A DNA stretch of 64,000 nt from Bacillus timonensis. Lineage in GTDB: Bacteria; Bacillota; Bacilli; Bacillales; Bacillaceae_L. The notes under the pieces are model-generated. The model did no database searches and was not told where the DNA came from. It was given only the letters and a program-made list of their open reading frames with translations. The position numbers and the translations under genes were made by a program. The stretch lies in the NCBI GenBank assembly GCA_020171895.1, contig JAIVAN010000007.1:248001-312000 (forward strand), in the 5' to 3' direction. Shown here one piece after another: positions 56,531-64,000 of this stretch. Numbering within the stretch: position 1 is the first letter of the stretch; every line of letters begins with the position of its first letter.

Positions 56531-57478
56531 ATGGCTAATGCTGTTTTAAAAGTACCTAGAGACGTTATTCAAAAAATGAGAGAAGAATATGCTACTTTCA
56601 TGGTTGAGAAAATTCCACAGGGAGGGTTATTTGTAGCTAAGCTACCTACTTGTACGGTTACAGCTTATAAATCAGGTAAGGTGTTGTTTCAAGGGGCTGG
56701 CGCTGATAAGGAGTCAATGAAGTGGGGAGAAAAACAAAGTCAATCTTCAAAGCCTGTAAGTATGAAGAGTAACAAGAAGGAGCATAGTTTTACACCCCCA
56801 GTAAATATATCATCCCTATCAATTTTAGGTTCTGATGAAGTTGGAACTGGTGATTACTTTGGACCAATGACGGTTGTTGCTGCTTATGTAAGTAAAGATC
56901 ATCTCGCATTATTAAAAGAACTTGGAGTAAAAGATTCAAAGAATCTAAATGATATTCAAATCTGTTCAATTGCTAAAGAAATCATTGAGGTTATTCCATA
57001 TAGTTTATTGGTTCTTCATAACGAAAAATATAACGATTTACAAGCAAAAGGAATGACACAAGGTAAAATGAAGACCCTGCTTCACAATCAAGCGTTACAG
57101 CATGTACTAGATAAGATTACTCCACAAAAACCTGATGGAATCTTAATCGATCAATTCGCTGAGCCTGAGACATATTTTAGACATTTAGCCGGACAAAAAC
57201 GTGTGGTTCGAGAGAATGTTTATTTTTCTACGAAAGCCGAAGGTGTGCACTTAGCAGTTGCTGCTGCTTCAATTATTTCAAGGTATGCTTTTGTAAAGGA
57301 GTTTGAAAAACTTAGCAAAAAAGTGGGAGTGGATTTACCTAAAGGAGCAGGGGCTAAGGTAGATCAAGTTGCTGCTGATATTATCAAGGAACAAGGCATT
57401 GACGTATTGAAGAAGATTACGAAGTACCATTTTGCAAATACGGACAAAGCGAAGAAAATAGCTAAATATACTTCATAG
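56531..57478 (+). CDS. rnhC: Ribonuclease HIII
   Basis: 315 residues. Cleaves RNA in RNA-DNA hybrids. N-terminal TBP-like substrate-binding domain (about residues 1-85), then the RNase H fold with ILGSDEVGTGDYFGPMTVVA (catalytic Asp-Glu), GVKDSKNL (Asp), ILIDQFAEP (Asp) and the AAASIISRYAFVKEF signature. AGGAG lies 8 nt upstream of the ATG. One of the few plus-strand genes, divergent from zapA. Confidence 0.97.
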   Translation: MANAVLKVPRDVIQKMREEYATFMVEKIPQGGLFVAKLPTCTVTAYKSGKVLFQGAGADKESMKWGEKQSQSSKPVSMKSNKKEHSFTPPVNISSLSILGSDEVGTGDYFGPMTVVAAYVSKDHLALLKELGVKDSKNLNDIQICSIAKEIIEVIPYSLLVLHNEKYNDLQAKGMTQGKMKTLLHNQALQHVLDKITPQKPDGILIDQFAEPETYFRHLAGQKRVVRENVYFSTKAEGVHLAVAAASIISRYAFVKEFEKLSKKVGVDLPKGAGAKVDQVAADIIKEQGIDVLKKITKYHFANTDKAKKIAKYTS

Positions 57479-57496
57479 CTGATGTGGTAGATAATA

Positions 57497-57536
57497 AAAA
57501 AAGTGGAAGAGACTTAATAGTTTCTTCCACTTTTTT
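57497..57536 (+). terminator. Terminator after rnhC
   Basis: AAAAAAGTGGAAGA (57497-57510) pairs with TCTTCCACTTTTTT (57523-57536), with more T's after. Repeat copy G begins 9 bp later. Confidence 0.92.
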
Positions 57537-57544
57537 ATTTTATA

Positions 57545-57772
57545 GCTACCCTGAAAAATACGGACCTGAACATGGGGTGTTAATCTGCGTTGCAGAACTC
57601 TCGCTTTCCGCGGGGCGCTTCTTGAGCCTCCTCGGCTTATGCCTGTGGGATCTCAAGCCTAGCGCAATTCCCGCAGGAGTCTCGGTTCTTCCACTCCGAT
57701 TAACACGCATAAATACTGTGATTCAACACTCTACTCACAATAAACATTAACATTTTTCATTCATCATGGTGC
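57545..57772 (+). repeat. Interspersed palindromic repeat, copy G
   Basis: GCTACCCTGAAAAATACGG, GGGGTGTTAATC, CGCTTTCCGCGGGGCGC, TTCTTGAGCCTCCTCGGC, CTGTGGGATCTCAAGCC, GGAGTCTCGGTTCTTCC, GATTAACACGC, CATTCATCATGGTGC. It fills the gap between the convergent rnhC and pheT genes. Confidence 0.92.
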
Positions 57773-57812
57773 TAAGAGTTCTATAGATAGTTTTAAAGAT
57801 ACTCCCTAAAGA

Positions 57813-60224
57813 TTATGATCTTAATGTAGCTGAAAATTTTTCCTCAACAGCTTTTAATACATTTTGATGTGTTTTTGTTACTTCTTCATCTGTAAGAGTT
57901 CTTTGTGGGTCAAAATAACGTAATGAATAAGCGACGGATTTTTTACCTTCTTCCATACGCTCTCCTTCATAAAGGTCAAAGACAAATACATCTTTTAGTA
58001 GCTTTCCACCAGTTTCAATAATCACATTTTTTATATCACCGGATGGAATTGATTTATCCACAACTAAGGCAATATCTCTAGTCATCATTGGAAAGCGTGG
58101 TATTGGTTCGTACGTTATCTCTTCAACATCCGCTTCTAAAACTTCCATTAACGCTAATTCAAAAACATATGTCTCATTTAAATCAAGTTCCTTTTGAACG
58201 TCTGGATGAACCTGACCTACAAAACCAATTGATTGTTTATCAATCATAACTTCAGCTGTTCGTCCTGGATGCATACCTTCTATTTCTGCTTTCACAAACG
58301 AAATTTTCTTTCCTAATCCAAGTAGGTCAAATAGTCCTTCAAGAATTCCTTTTACCACAAAGAAATCGACTTTCTTCTTCTCTCCTTGCCAAGGGTGTGA
58401 TAACCATTGTCCCGTTACAGCTCCAGCTAAGCGTTCTTTTTCATTTGGCAATTCACCTTCGCCATTTGATAAAAATACAGAACCTAACTCATACGTAGCA
58501 ATATCGTCAATCTGACGAGCGATATTATGTGATAAAACTTCCAATAACTGAGGAAGAATGCTTAGGCGTAGAACACTTCTCTCCTCACTCATAGGCATTG
58601 AAAGATGTATTGGCTTCGCTTCTTCTAATGCATACTTGCTAACCTTAGCCTCATTTGTTAATGAATACGTCACAGATTGATATAGACCTGCACCTTCTAA
58701 ATAGCGACGAACCTTTCTTCTTTTTGCTTGATAAGGAGTTAATTTACCTGCCGCTTCCCCAATTGGTAAAGTTGTTGGTAAATTGTCGTAGCCATAAAGC
58801 CTTGCAACTTCTTCAATGATATCTTCTTCTATTGTAATATCACCACGTCGAGTCGGAACAGTAATCGTAAACGTCTCATTATCTTCAGTAAAAGTAAACT
58901 TCAAGTTTGCTAAAATTCCTTCAATTACATCTTTCTGCATCGACGTACCAAGTACAGAATTAATACGGTCTAATGTAATCGTCACGACTGCAGGAGTAAC
59001 TGTTAAATGATCTACTTCTACAACTTCAGCAAGTACTTTTCCTGAAGCATACTGAGCCATTAATGCTGCTGCTCGATCACACGCTTCACGTGTTCTGTTA
59101 GGATCAATGCCTTTTTCATATCTAGTGCTTGCTTCACTTCTAAGTCCATGATCCTTTGATGACTTACGAATCGTAGAGCTATTAAAGTAAGCAGATTCAA
59201 TTAAAACAGTGGTAGTATCAGCCTGTACTTCAGAATTCGCTCCACCCATTACACCTGCAAGTGCAACTGGCTCAATACCGTTTGTAATTACAAGGTGATC
59301 ATCAGATAGAGTTCTTTCTGCATCATCAAGTGTGACAATCTTTTCGTCTTGTATTGCACGTCTTACAACGATTTCTTTAGAACCAAGGCGATCATAATCA
59401 AACGCATGTAATGGTTGACCATATTCCAATAGAATGTAATTTGTGATATCGACCACATTGTTATGTGGACGAATACCCGCTGCCATTAATTTTGTTTGTA
59501 GCCATAATGGAGAAGGAGCAATTTTTACGTCCTTCACTATTCTTGCACAATACAGTGGATTGTCTTCTTTTGCGTCGACTTTGATGGAAATATAATCACT
59601 TGCTTTTTCATCCGTAGTAGTTAGCTCTATGGAAGGGAATTTCACTTCTTTCCCTAATATTGCAGCTACCTCATAAGCTACACCTAACATACTTAAGCAG
59701 TCAGAGCGATTTGGCGTTAATCCTAACTCTAGCACTTGGTCATCTAAATTTAAATGTTGCAATGCATCTGTTCCGACTTCAACATCTTCTGGAAAAACAA
59801 AAATACCCTCTGAGAATTCTTTGGCAACTAATTTTGACTCCACTCCAAGCTCCTGAAGTGAACAAATCATACCATGTGACTCTTCTCCACGTAACTTCGC
59901 TTTCTTAATTTTAAAGTTTCCCGGTAAAATAGCACCAACCTTTGCAACGACAACCTTCTGCCCTTTTGCTACATTTTTAGCACCACAAACAATTTGAACT
60001 GGCTCTTCTTCCCCAACATCTACTGTACAAACATTTAATTTGTCTGCATTAGGATGTTGTTGACACTCTAACACATGACCAACTACTACCCCAGAAATTC
60101 CTTGGTTAAGTACTTCAACACCTTCAACCTCTATACCACTTTTCGTAATTTTATCTGCTAGCGCTTCAGCAGTTACACCGCTAAGATCTACATATTCTTG
60201 TAACCATTTATATGAAACAAACAT
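57813..60224 (-). CDS. pheT: Phenylalanine-tRNA ligase beta subunit
   Basis: 803 residues. With PheS forms the alpha2-beta2 synthetase. Order: N-terminal EMAP/tRNA-binding domain ([35 protein letters not shown]), B3/B4 editing domain, B5 domains ([20 protein letters not shown]) and C-terminal anticodon-binding ferredoxin-like domain ([19 protein letters not shown]). AGGAGGGG lies upstream of the ATG. It follows pheS by 15 bp. Confidence 0.97.
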   Translation of the reverse strand: MFVSYKWLQEYVDLSGVTAEALADKITKSGIEVEGVEVLNQGISGVVVGHVLECQQHPNADKLNVCTVDVGEEEPVQIVCGAKNVAKGQKVVVAKVGAILPGNFKIKKAKLRGEESHGMICSLQELGVESKLVAKEFSEGIFVFPEDVEVGTDALQHLNLDDQVLELGLTPNRSDCLSMLGVAYEVAAILGKEVKFPSIELTTTDEKASDYISIKVDAKEDNPLYCARIVKDVKIAPSPLWLQTKLMAAGIRPHNNVVDITNYILLEYGQPLHAFDYDRLGSKEIVVRRAIQDEKIVTLDDAERTLSDDHLVITNGIEPVALAGVMGGANSEVQADTTTVLIESAYFNSSTIRKSSKDHGLRSEASTRYEKGIDPNRTREACDRAAALMAQYASGKVLAEVVEVDHLTVTPAVVTITLDRINSVLGTSMQKDVIEGILANLKFTFTEDNETFTITVPTRRGDITIEEDIIEEVARLYGYDNLPTTLPIGEAAGKLTPYQAKRRKVRRYLEGAGLYQSVTYSLTNEAKVSKYALEEAKPIHLSMPMSEERSVLRLSILPQLLEVLSHNIARQIDDIATYELGSVFLSNGEGELPNEKERLAGAVTGQWLSHPWQGEKKKVDFFVVKGILEGLFDLLGLGKKISFVKAEIEGMHPGRTAEVMIDKQSIGFVGQVHPDVQKELDLNETYVFELALMEVLEADVEEITYEPIPRFPMMTRDIALVVDKSIPSGDIKNVIIETGGKLLKDVFVFDLYEGERMEEGKKSVAYSLRYFDPQRTLTDEEVTKTHQNVLKAVEEKFSATLRS

Positions 60225-60239
60225 GGTTTCCCCTCCTAA

Positions 60240-61274
60240 TTAAACTCTGTTAAACTGACTAACAAATCGGCGATCGTTTGTATAGAAGTGACGAATATCA
60301 TCAATTCCGTACTTTAACATCGCTATACGTTCAGGTCCCATTCCAAACGCGAAGCCAGTGTATTTCTTAGAATCAAACCCTGCCATTTCAAGTACATTCG
60401 GATGAACCATTCCTGCACCTAAAATTTCAATCCAACCTGTTTTTTTACATACATTACATCCACTGCCTCCACACATGAAGCAAGAAATATCCATTTCTAC
60501 TGAAGGTTCAGTGAACGGGAAAAAGCTAGGTCTTAAACGAATTTCTCTATCTTCTCCAAACATTTTTTTTGCAAATGTAGCTAAAGTACCTTTTAAGTCA
60601 CTCATTCTAATGTTCTCATCGATGACTAGTCCTTCTATTTGCATAAATTGGTGAGAGTGAGTTGCATCGTCACTATCTCTTCTATACACTTTCCCAGGAC
60701 ATATGATTTTCACTGGTCCCTTACCCTTGTGCTTTTCCATTGTTCTAGCTTGTACAGGTGATGTATGAGTACGTAATAAGATTTCTTCAGTTATATAGAA
60801 AGAGTCTTGCATATCGCGTGCTGGATGCCCTTTTGGAAGATTTAATGCTTCAAAATTGTAATAATCTTTCTCTACTTCTGGACCTTCAGCGATTGTATAA
60901 CCCATGCCTAAAAATAAGTCTTCAATTTCTTCAATAACAGCTGTTAATGGGTGATGGCTTCCTACTTTTACAGGGCGACCAGGGAGTGTTACATCAATGC
61001 TCTCAGTCGCTAATTTTTTTTGAACTTCTTCAGCCTCTAACTTCTCTTGCTTTTCTGTTAGTTTTGTTGTAATTGCTTCACGAACTTCATTCGCAAGAGC
61101 ACCCATAATTGGTCTTTCTTCTGCTGAAAGCTTACCCATTCCACGTAGCACTTCTGTGATGGGACCTTTCTTCCCTAAATATGCCACCCGGATATCGTTA
61201 AGTTCTTTTAAGTCTTGTGCTGCATTTACTTTTTCAATTGCTTCCATTTGCAATTCTTTTAATCGTTCTTGCAT
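60240..61274 (-). CDS. pheS: Phenylalanine-tRNA ligase alpha subunit
   Basis: 344 residues. Catalytic subunit. Class II motifs: [87 protein letters not shown]; also a Cys-rich [12 protein letters not shown] insertion seen in Bacillus PheS. Start ATG 61274 (MQERLKEL) has GGAGG 8 nt upstream. A T-box leader controls the operon. Confidence 0.97.
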   Translation of the reverse strand: MQERLKELQMEAIEKVNAAQDLKELNDIRVAYLGKKGPITEVLRGMGKLSAEERPIMGALANEVREAITTKLTEKQEKLEAEEVQKKLATESIDVTLPGRPVKVGSHHPLTAVIEEIEDLFLGMGYTIAEGPEVEKDYYNFEALNLPKGHPARDMQDSFYITEEILLRTHTSPVQARTMEKHKGKGPVKIICPGKVYRRDSDDATHSHQFMQIEGLVIDENIRMSDLKGTLATFAKKMFGEDREIRLRPSFFPFTEPSVEMDISCFMCGGSGCNVCKKTGWIEILGAGMVHPNVLEMAGFDSKKYTGFAFGMGPERIAMLKYGIDDIRHFYTNDRRFVSQFNRV

Positions 61275-61370
61275 AAGTTTGACCTCCATTTATTTGACCT
61301 TTGAAATGTAAACTCCGCTATCGTGTTATCGTAGGATGTATGTAACCTTTTTACATGTATAAAAACAACA

Positions 61371-61634
61371 AAAAATCCCCGCCCTAAAAAGGGACGAGGA
61401 TATCGCGGTACCACCCTTGTTAACAGAAGATTTTCTGTTCAACTTTAAAATTGATAACGGTAAAAACCGGAACACCTTTACGCATTTAGCGGTCTAAGTG
61501 TCGACTCAAGAGGTGAATTCACTACCCTTTAAACACATAAAAATGCTTTCAGTCTCGGCATTTTCTCCCTGAATGGTAAAAGATAGCTACTCTTCTCTAT
61601 CACTGTCAGTTTCATTATTTCATTACTGTCTCAT
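61371..61634 (-). promoter_or_regulatory. T-box leader of pheST
   Basis: On minus: stem I begins with GACAGTGATAGAGAAGAGTAG, a UUC (Phe) triplet lies in GTGAATTCACC near 61516, the T-box AAGGGTGGTACCGCG is at 61404-61418, and the terminator CCCCGCCCT/AGGGACGAGG with a T tail ends at 61371. Uncharged tRNA-Phe would pair with the UUC and the T-box bulge and prevent termination. Confidence 0.95.
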
Positions 61635-61640
61635 CATTAT

Positions 61641-61669
61641 ATTATATGGGGATTTATAAGGCAAATCAA
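61641..61669 (-). promoter_or_regulatory. Sigma-A promoter of the pheST leader
   Basis: The minus strand has TTGATT (61664-61669), a 17-bp spacer and TATAAT (61641-61646), directly before the T-box stem I. The promoter sits at the very end of the upstream membrane-protein gene. Confidence 0.75.
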
Positions 61670-61670
61670 C

Positions 61671-62381
61671 CTATTCCTTTCGTCTATAAAAGGGCAGGTA
61701 TAAAAGAAGAAATATACTAAACGCTACCGCTTCTAAAGAAAGAATATACCATGGATAAGGGCCTAAAAAATCAAGAATACTTGGATTTGATGGCTTCTTT
61801 GCCAAAAACATATAATTTCCACCGGTTATTTTGTTAACTATATATATAAAAATAGCAAGTGCATTTAATACTAACATGGCTTTCCAAACTGATTTGAAGG
61901 TAGGTTTGTACTTTTCTACCCATACCATATATAAACTTGCCAATATGATTGCAATATGGGCCAAGAAGAAATGAAAATATCGATAATGAGGAAAGTCATA
62001 TGTTAATTCAGGGGTTAGCATTGCTTGAAGCGCTCCACCTACCCCAAAAAAATACGTGATTTCAAATAAGAAATAACTACGGGAAAAAAGCATGACGATA
62101 CTTAAAAGCAGAGAAATAGAGCATAGTTGAAGTGGCAATGAATCTGCTAAATTCCATACATCAGTGTATATGTACCATAAGTATAGTGATAATTCGCTTA
62201 CCAACAGTCCAATGGCGAGTATATATCTTATTTTATTAGACTGACTTTCTCTTATTTTATCTCTTTTTAAAAATAAGAATGTAGCTGATAGTAATAAAAT
62301 AATAAGCATCGTTACATGTGATAAAGATAGAAATTGAAAAAACTCATCATTGTATCTATACCTTCCAAACCACTCCTCCAC
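61671..62381 (-). CDS. YwaF/TIGR02206-family membrane protein
   Basis: 236 residues, about six membrane segments. Family features: LPLQLCSISLLLSIVMLF, FGVGGALQAMLTPELTYDFP, YRYFHFFLAHIAIILASLY and MFLAKKPSNPSILDFLGPYPWYIL. Function unknown. The start is a GTG at 62381 with GGGGG 8 nt upstream. It lies 20 bp after the rRNA methylase gene and may be cotranscribed. I do not recall this gene at this place in B. subtilis. Confidence 0.85.
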   Translation of the reverse strand: MEEWFGRYRYNDEFFQFLSLSHVTMLIILLLSATFLFLKRDKIRESQSNKIRYILAIGLLVSELSLYLWYIYTDVWNLADSLPLQLCSISLLLSIVMLFSRSYFLFEITYFFGVGGALQAMLTPELTYDFPHYRYFHFFLAHIAIILASLYMVWVEKYKPTFKSVWKAMLVLNALAIFIYIVNKITGGNYMFLAKKPSNPSILDFLGPYPWYILSLEAVAFSIFLLLYLPFYRRKE

Positions 62382-62401
62382 TTACTCATCCCCCTATAAC
62401 T

Positions 62402-63157
62402 TTATGTTAGATGATATAACAATACACCTGTTGCTACCGCAACATTTAACGATTCACTTTTTCCACGTATTGGAATATATAAGTTTTGGGTAGTTTGTTT
62501 TAACAAATGCTCACTTACCCCACTACCTTCATTCCCTACGATTAGAGCAAATGATTTCCCAGGTACTACTTCTTTATAATGAACAGCATCTTTTAACGCT
62601 GTACCATAAATAGTCACATTATGTTTTTGTAATTTATCCATCCACTCATTTAGTTGACCTTTTAAAATTGGCAAGTGAAAGATTGAACCTTGAGTAGATC
62701 GAATGACTTTTGAATTATATATATCCACACTTCCCTCTCCTACAATCACAACATCAATCCCAGCTGCATCTGCAGTTCTTATCATTGTACCTAGATTACC
62801 TGGATCTTGAACCGCATCAATAAGTAGATACGATTTATTTTCAATTAATTCGAATTCTACTTTTTCTTGGTAACACACGGCTGCAATTCCTTGTGAAGTC
62901 TCGGTTTGACTAATTTCTTTCATTATTGATTCAGTTACAATTGTCAGTGGAACATTGTCTAAATCCCATTCATTAGGTATTCTTGAAATGTTTTCGGTTA
63001 TAAATATTTCTTTTATTAAATCTTTTCGTTGTAATGATTCTTCCACTAAGTGAAATCCATCAATTAGATAGAGTCCAGTTTTATCACGTTCTTTTTTTGT
63101 GTGTAATTTTTTTACTTGTTTAATGAGAGGGTTTTGAATGGATTCAATTCGTTTCAA
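62402..63157 (-). CDS. ysgA: SpoU/TrmH-family rRNA 2'-O-methyltransferase (YsgA/RlmP-like)
   Basis: 251 residues. N-terminal substrate-binding domain (NPLIKQVKKLHTKKERDKTG, LIDGFHLVEESL) and C-terminal knotted SPOUT domain with the three motifs LIDAVQDPGNLGTMIRTADA, LIVGNEGSGVS and IPIRGKSESLNVAVATGVLL. In B. subtilis the YsgA product, RlmP, methylates 23S rRNA; identity with it is inferred from synteny with pheST and sspI. Confidence 0.92.
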   Translation of the reverse strand: MKRIESIQNPLIKQVKKLHTKKERDKTGLYLIDGFHLVEESLQRKDLIKEIFITENISRIPNEWDLDNVPLTIVTESIMKEISQTETSQGIAAVCYQEKVEFELIENKSYLLIDAVQDPGNLGTMIRTADAAGIDVVIVGEGSVDIYNSKVIRSTQGSIFHLPILKGQLNEWMDKLQKHNVTIYGTALKDAVHYKEVVPGKSFALIVGNEGSGVSEHLLKQTTQNLYIPIRGKSESLNVAVATGVLLYHLT

Positions 63158-63351
63158 AGCTTTTTCTCCTTGTCTACTTTTTATTTATGATTAATGTGAT
63201 TGATTCATGTCCTATTTAAACTAATTCTAATTGGATTGACTAATTACTCCAATTTTTTCATTATATACTACTTTTCATACATAATAAATCGATTGATTAC
63301 AAAAGCTAGTATTGATTGAATAATGAATAAATAAAGAGGTGTGGATACTAT

Positions 63352-63567
63352 ATGAATTTAAATTTACGTAATGCAGTACTTGCTAACGTTAGTGGAAATT
63401 CTCAATCCGAACTTGAAGACACAATTGTTGATGCTATTCAAAGCGGTGAGGAGAAAATGCTTCCAGGTTTGGGAGTTCTTTTTGAAGTTATATGGAAAAA
63501 TGCAAGTCAAGATGACAAAGCAGAAATGCTTTCATCTCTTGAGCAAAGCCTAAGAAATCAGGGGTAA
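63352..63567 (+). CDS. sspI: Small acid-soluble spore protein I
   Basis: 71 residues. Strong match to B. subtilis SspI throughout, including [20 protein letters not shown] and [10 protein letters not shown] minor spore-core protein made in the forespore. GAGGTG lies about 10 nt upstream of the ATG. I could not identify a clear sigma-G promoter. Confidence 0.96.
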   Translation: MNLNLRNAVLANVSGNSQSELEDTIVDAIQSGEEKMLPGLGVLFEVIWKNASQDDKAEMLSSLEQSLRNQG

Positions 63568-63577
63568 CAAATAGAAC

Positions 63578-63615
63578 AAAAGCCGATGAGAACAAAATCT
63601 CATCGGCTGTTTTTT
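63578..63615. terminator. Bidirectional terminator between sspI and the M42 peptidase gene
   Basis: AGCCGATGAGA (63581-63591) pairs perfectly with TCTCATCGGCT (63598-63608); T tract on plus, and TTTTG on minus. Confidence 0.9.
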
Positions 63616-64000
63616 TATTGGAATCTAATATTGTTTACTGTTTCTGAATCAAGTCGCTTAATTGTTTCTACAATAAGCTTTACAGCATTCTCGTAATCAT
63701 CACGATGAAGCATGGCTGCGTGAGAGTGAATGTATCTTGTAGCAATTGTAATAGCTAAAGCAGGAACACCGTTATAAGTTACGTGAATAGCACCAGCATC
63801 CGTTCCCCCACCTGCAATGGCATCAAATTGATAAGGAATCTCCATTTCATCTGCAACGTTTGTTACAAAATCTCGAAGTCCTTTATGAGAGACCATAGAT
63901 GCATCATATAAAATCACTTGAGGACCTTTCCCCATTTTGCTTTGTGCTTCTTTTTCAGTAACACCAGGTGTATCGCCAGCGATACCAACATCAACTGCAA
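63615..64000 (-). CDS. M42-family aminopeptidase (YsdC-like), C-terminal part, cut by window edge
   Basis: The open frame runs from the window edge to the stop at 63615, 127 residues. It reads [19 protein letters not shown], then [59 protein letters not shown]. These are the C-terminal metal- and substrate-site segments of M42 (glutamyl aminopeptidase/endoglucanase-like) metallopeptidases. Two-metal cytosolic enzymes of this type trim peptides. It converges on sspI. Synteny suggests B. subtilis ysdC. Confidence 0.92.
   Translation of the reverse strand, partial: AVDVGIAGDTPGVTEKEAQSKMGKGPQVILYDASMVSHKGLRDFVTNVADEMEIPYQFDAIAGGGTDAGAIHVTYNGVPALAITIATRYIHSHAAMLHRDDYENAVKLIVETIKRLDSETVNNIRFQ

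Overview
This 64 kb window is low-GC Gram-positive chromosome, almost certainly from an endospore-forming member of the Bacillaceae. The protein families, strong AGGAGG-type ribosome binding sites, frequent TTG starts, a lysine riboswitch, a T-box leader and the sporulation genes (spoVID, ysxE, gerE, gerM, lonB, sspI) all fit. From memory of the Bacillus subtilis map, gene order follows the hemAXCDBL-spoVID to sspI stretch closely. Nearly all genes are on the minus strand, so operons read from high to low coordinates.

Layout, low to high. 0-9 kb: spore coat/morphogenesis genes (ysxE partial, spoVID), then the complete haem/uroporphyrinogen III operon hemA-hemX-hemC-hemD-hemB-hemL. 9-12 kb: a small membrane protein and a polar amino acid ABC transporter. 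12-21.5 kb: protein quality control (engB/ysxC, lonA, lonB, clpX, tig, a TPR protein). 21.6-22.3 kb: a candidate small RNA with its own promoter and terminator, and a tRNA-Arg(UCU). 22.4-28 kb: ysnB, the ITPase gene, rph, gerM, racE, a MarR regulator, gerE and a thioesterase. 28-31.2 kb: sdhCAB. 31.6-36 kb: yslB, lysC behind a lysine riboswitch, uvrC.

35.9-43.9 kb is the accessory part, lying between uvrC and trxA, which I recall as near neighbours in B. subtilis. It holds a GT-C-like membrane glycosyltransferase, an FTR1 iron permease with an anchored partner protein behind a near-perfect Fur box, a three-gene overlapping operon (flippase/LPG-synthase-like membrane protein, membrane-anchored alkaline-phosphatase-superfamily enzyme, DPM1-like glycosyltransferase), and a lipoprotein behind a second Fur box.

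44-50 kb: trxA and the fatty-acid degradation group lcfA-fadR-fadB-etfB-etfA with FadR operators. 50-57.5 kb: a SET-domain protein, a possible 27-residue membrane peptide, a DUF350 protein, mutS2, polX, a CvpA protein, zapA and rnhC. 57.8-64 kb: pheST behind a Phe T-box leader, a YwaF-type membrane protein, a SpoU-type rRNA methylase, sspI and a partial M42 peptidase.

The most striking feature that genes do not explain is an interspersed repeat of about 230-240 bp: seven copies plus one internally deleted copy, all between genes and in both orientations. It has a strongly palindromic, GC-rich core in AT-rich surroundings. One copy carries a 57-bp hairpin-forming insertion, and three copies show tandem second-unit remnants.
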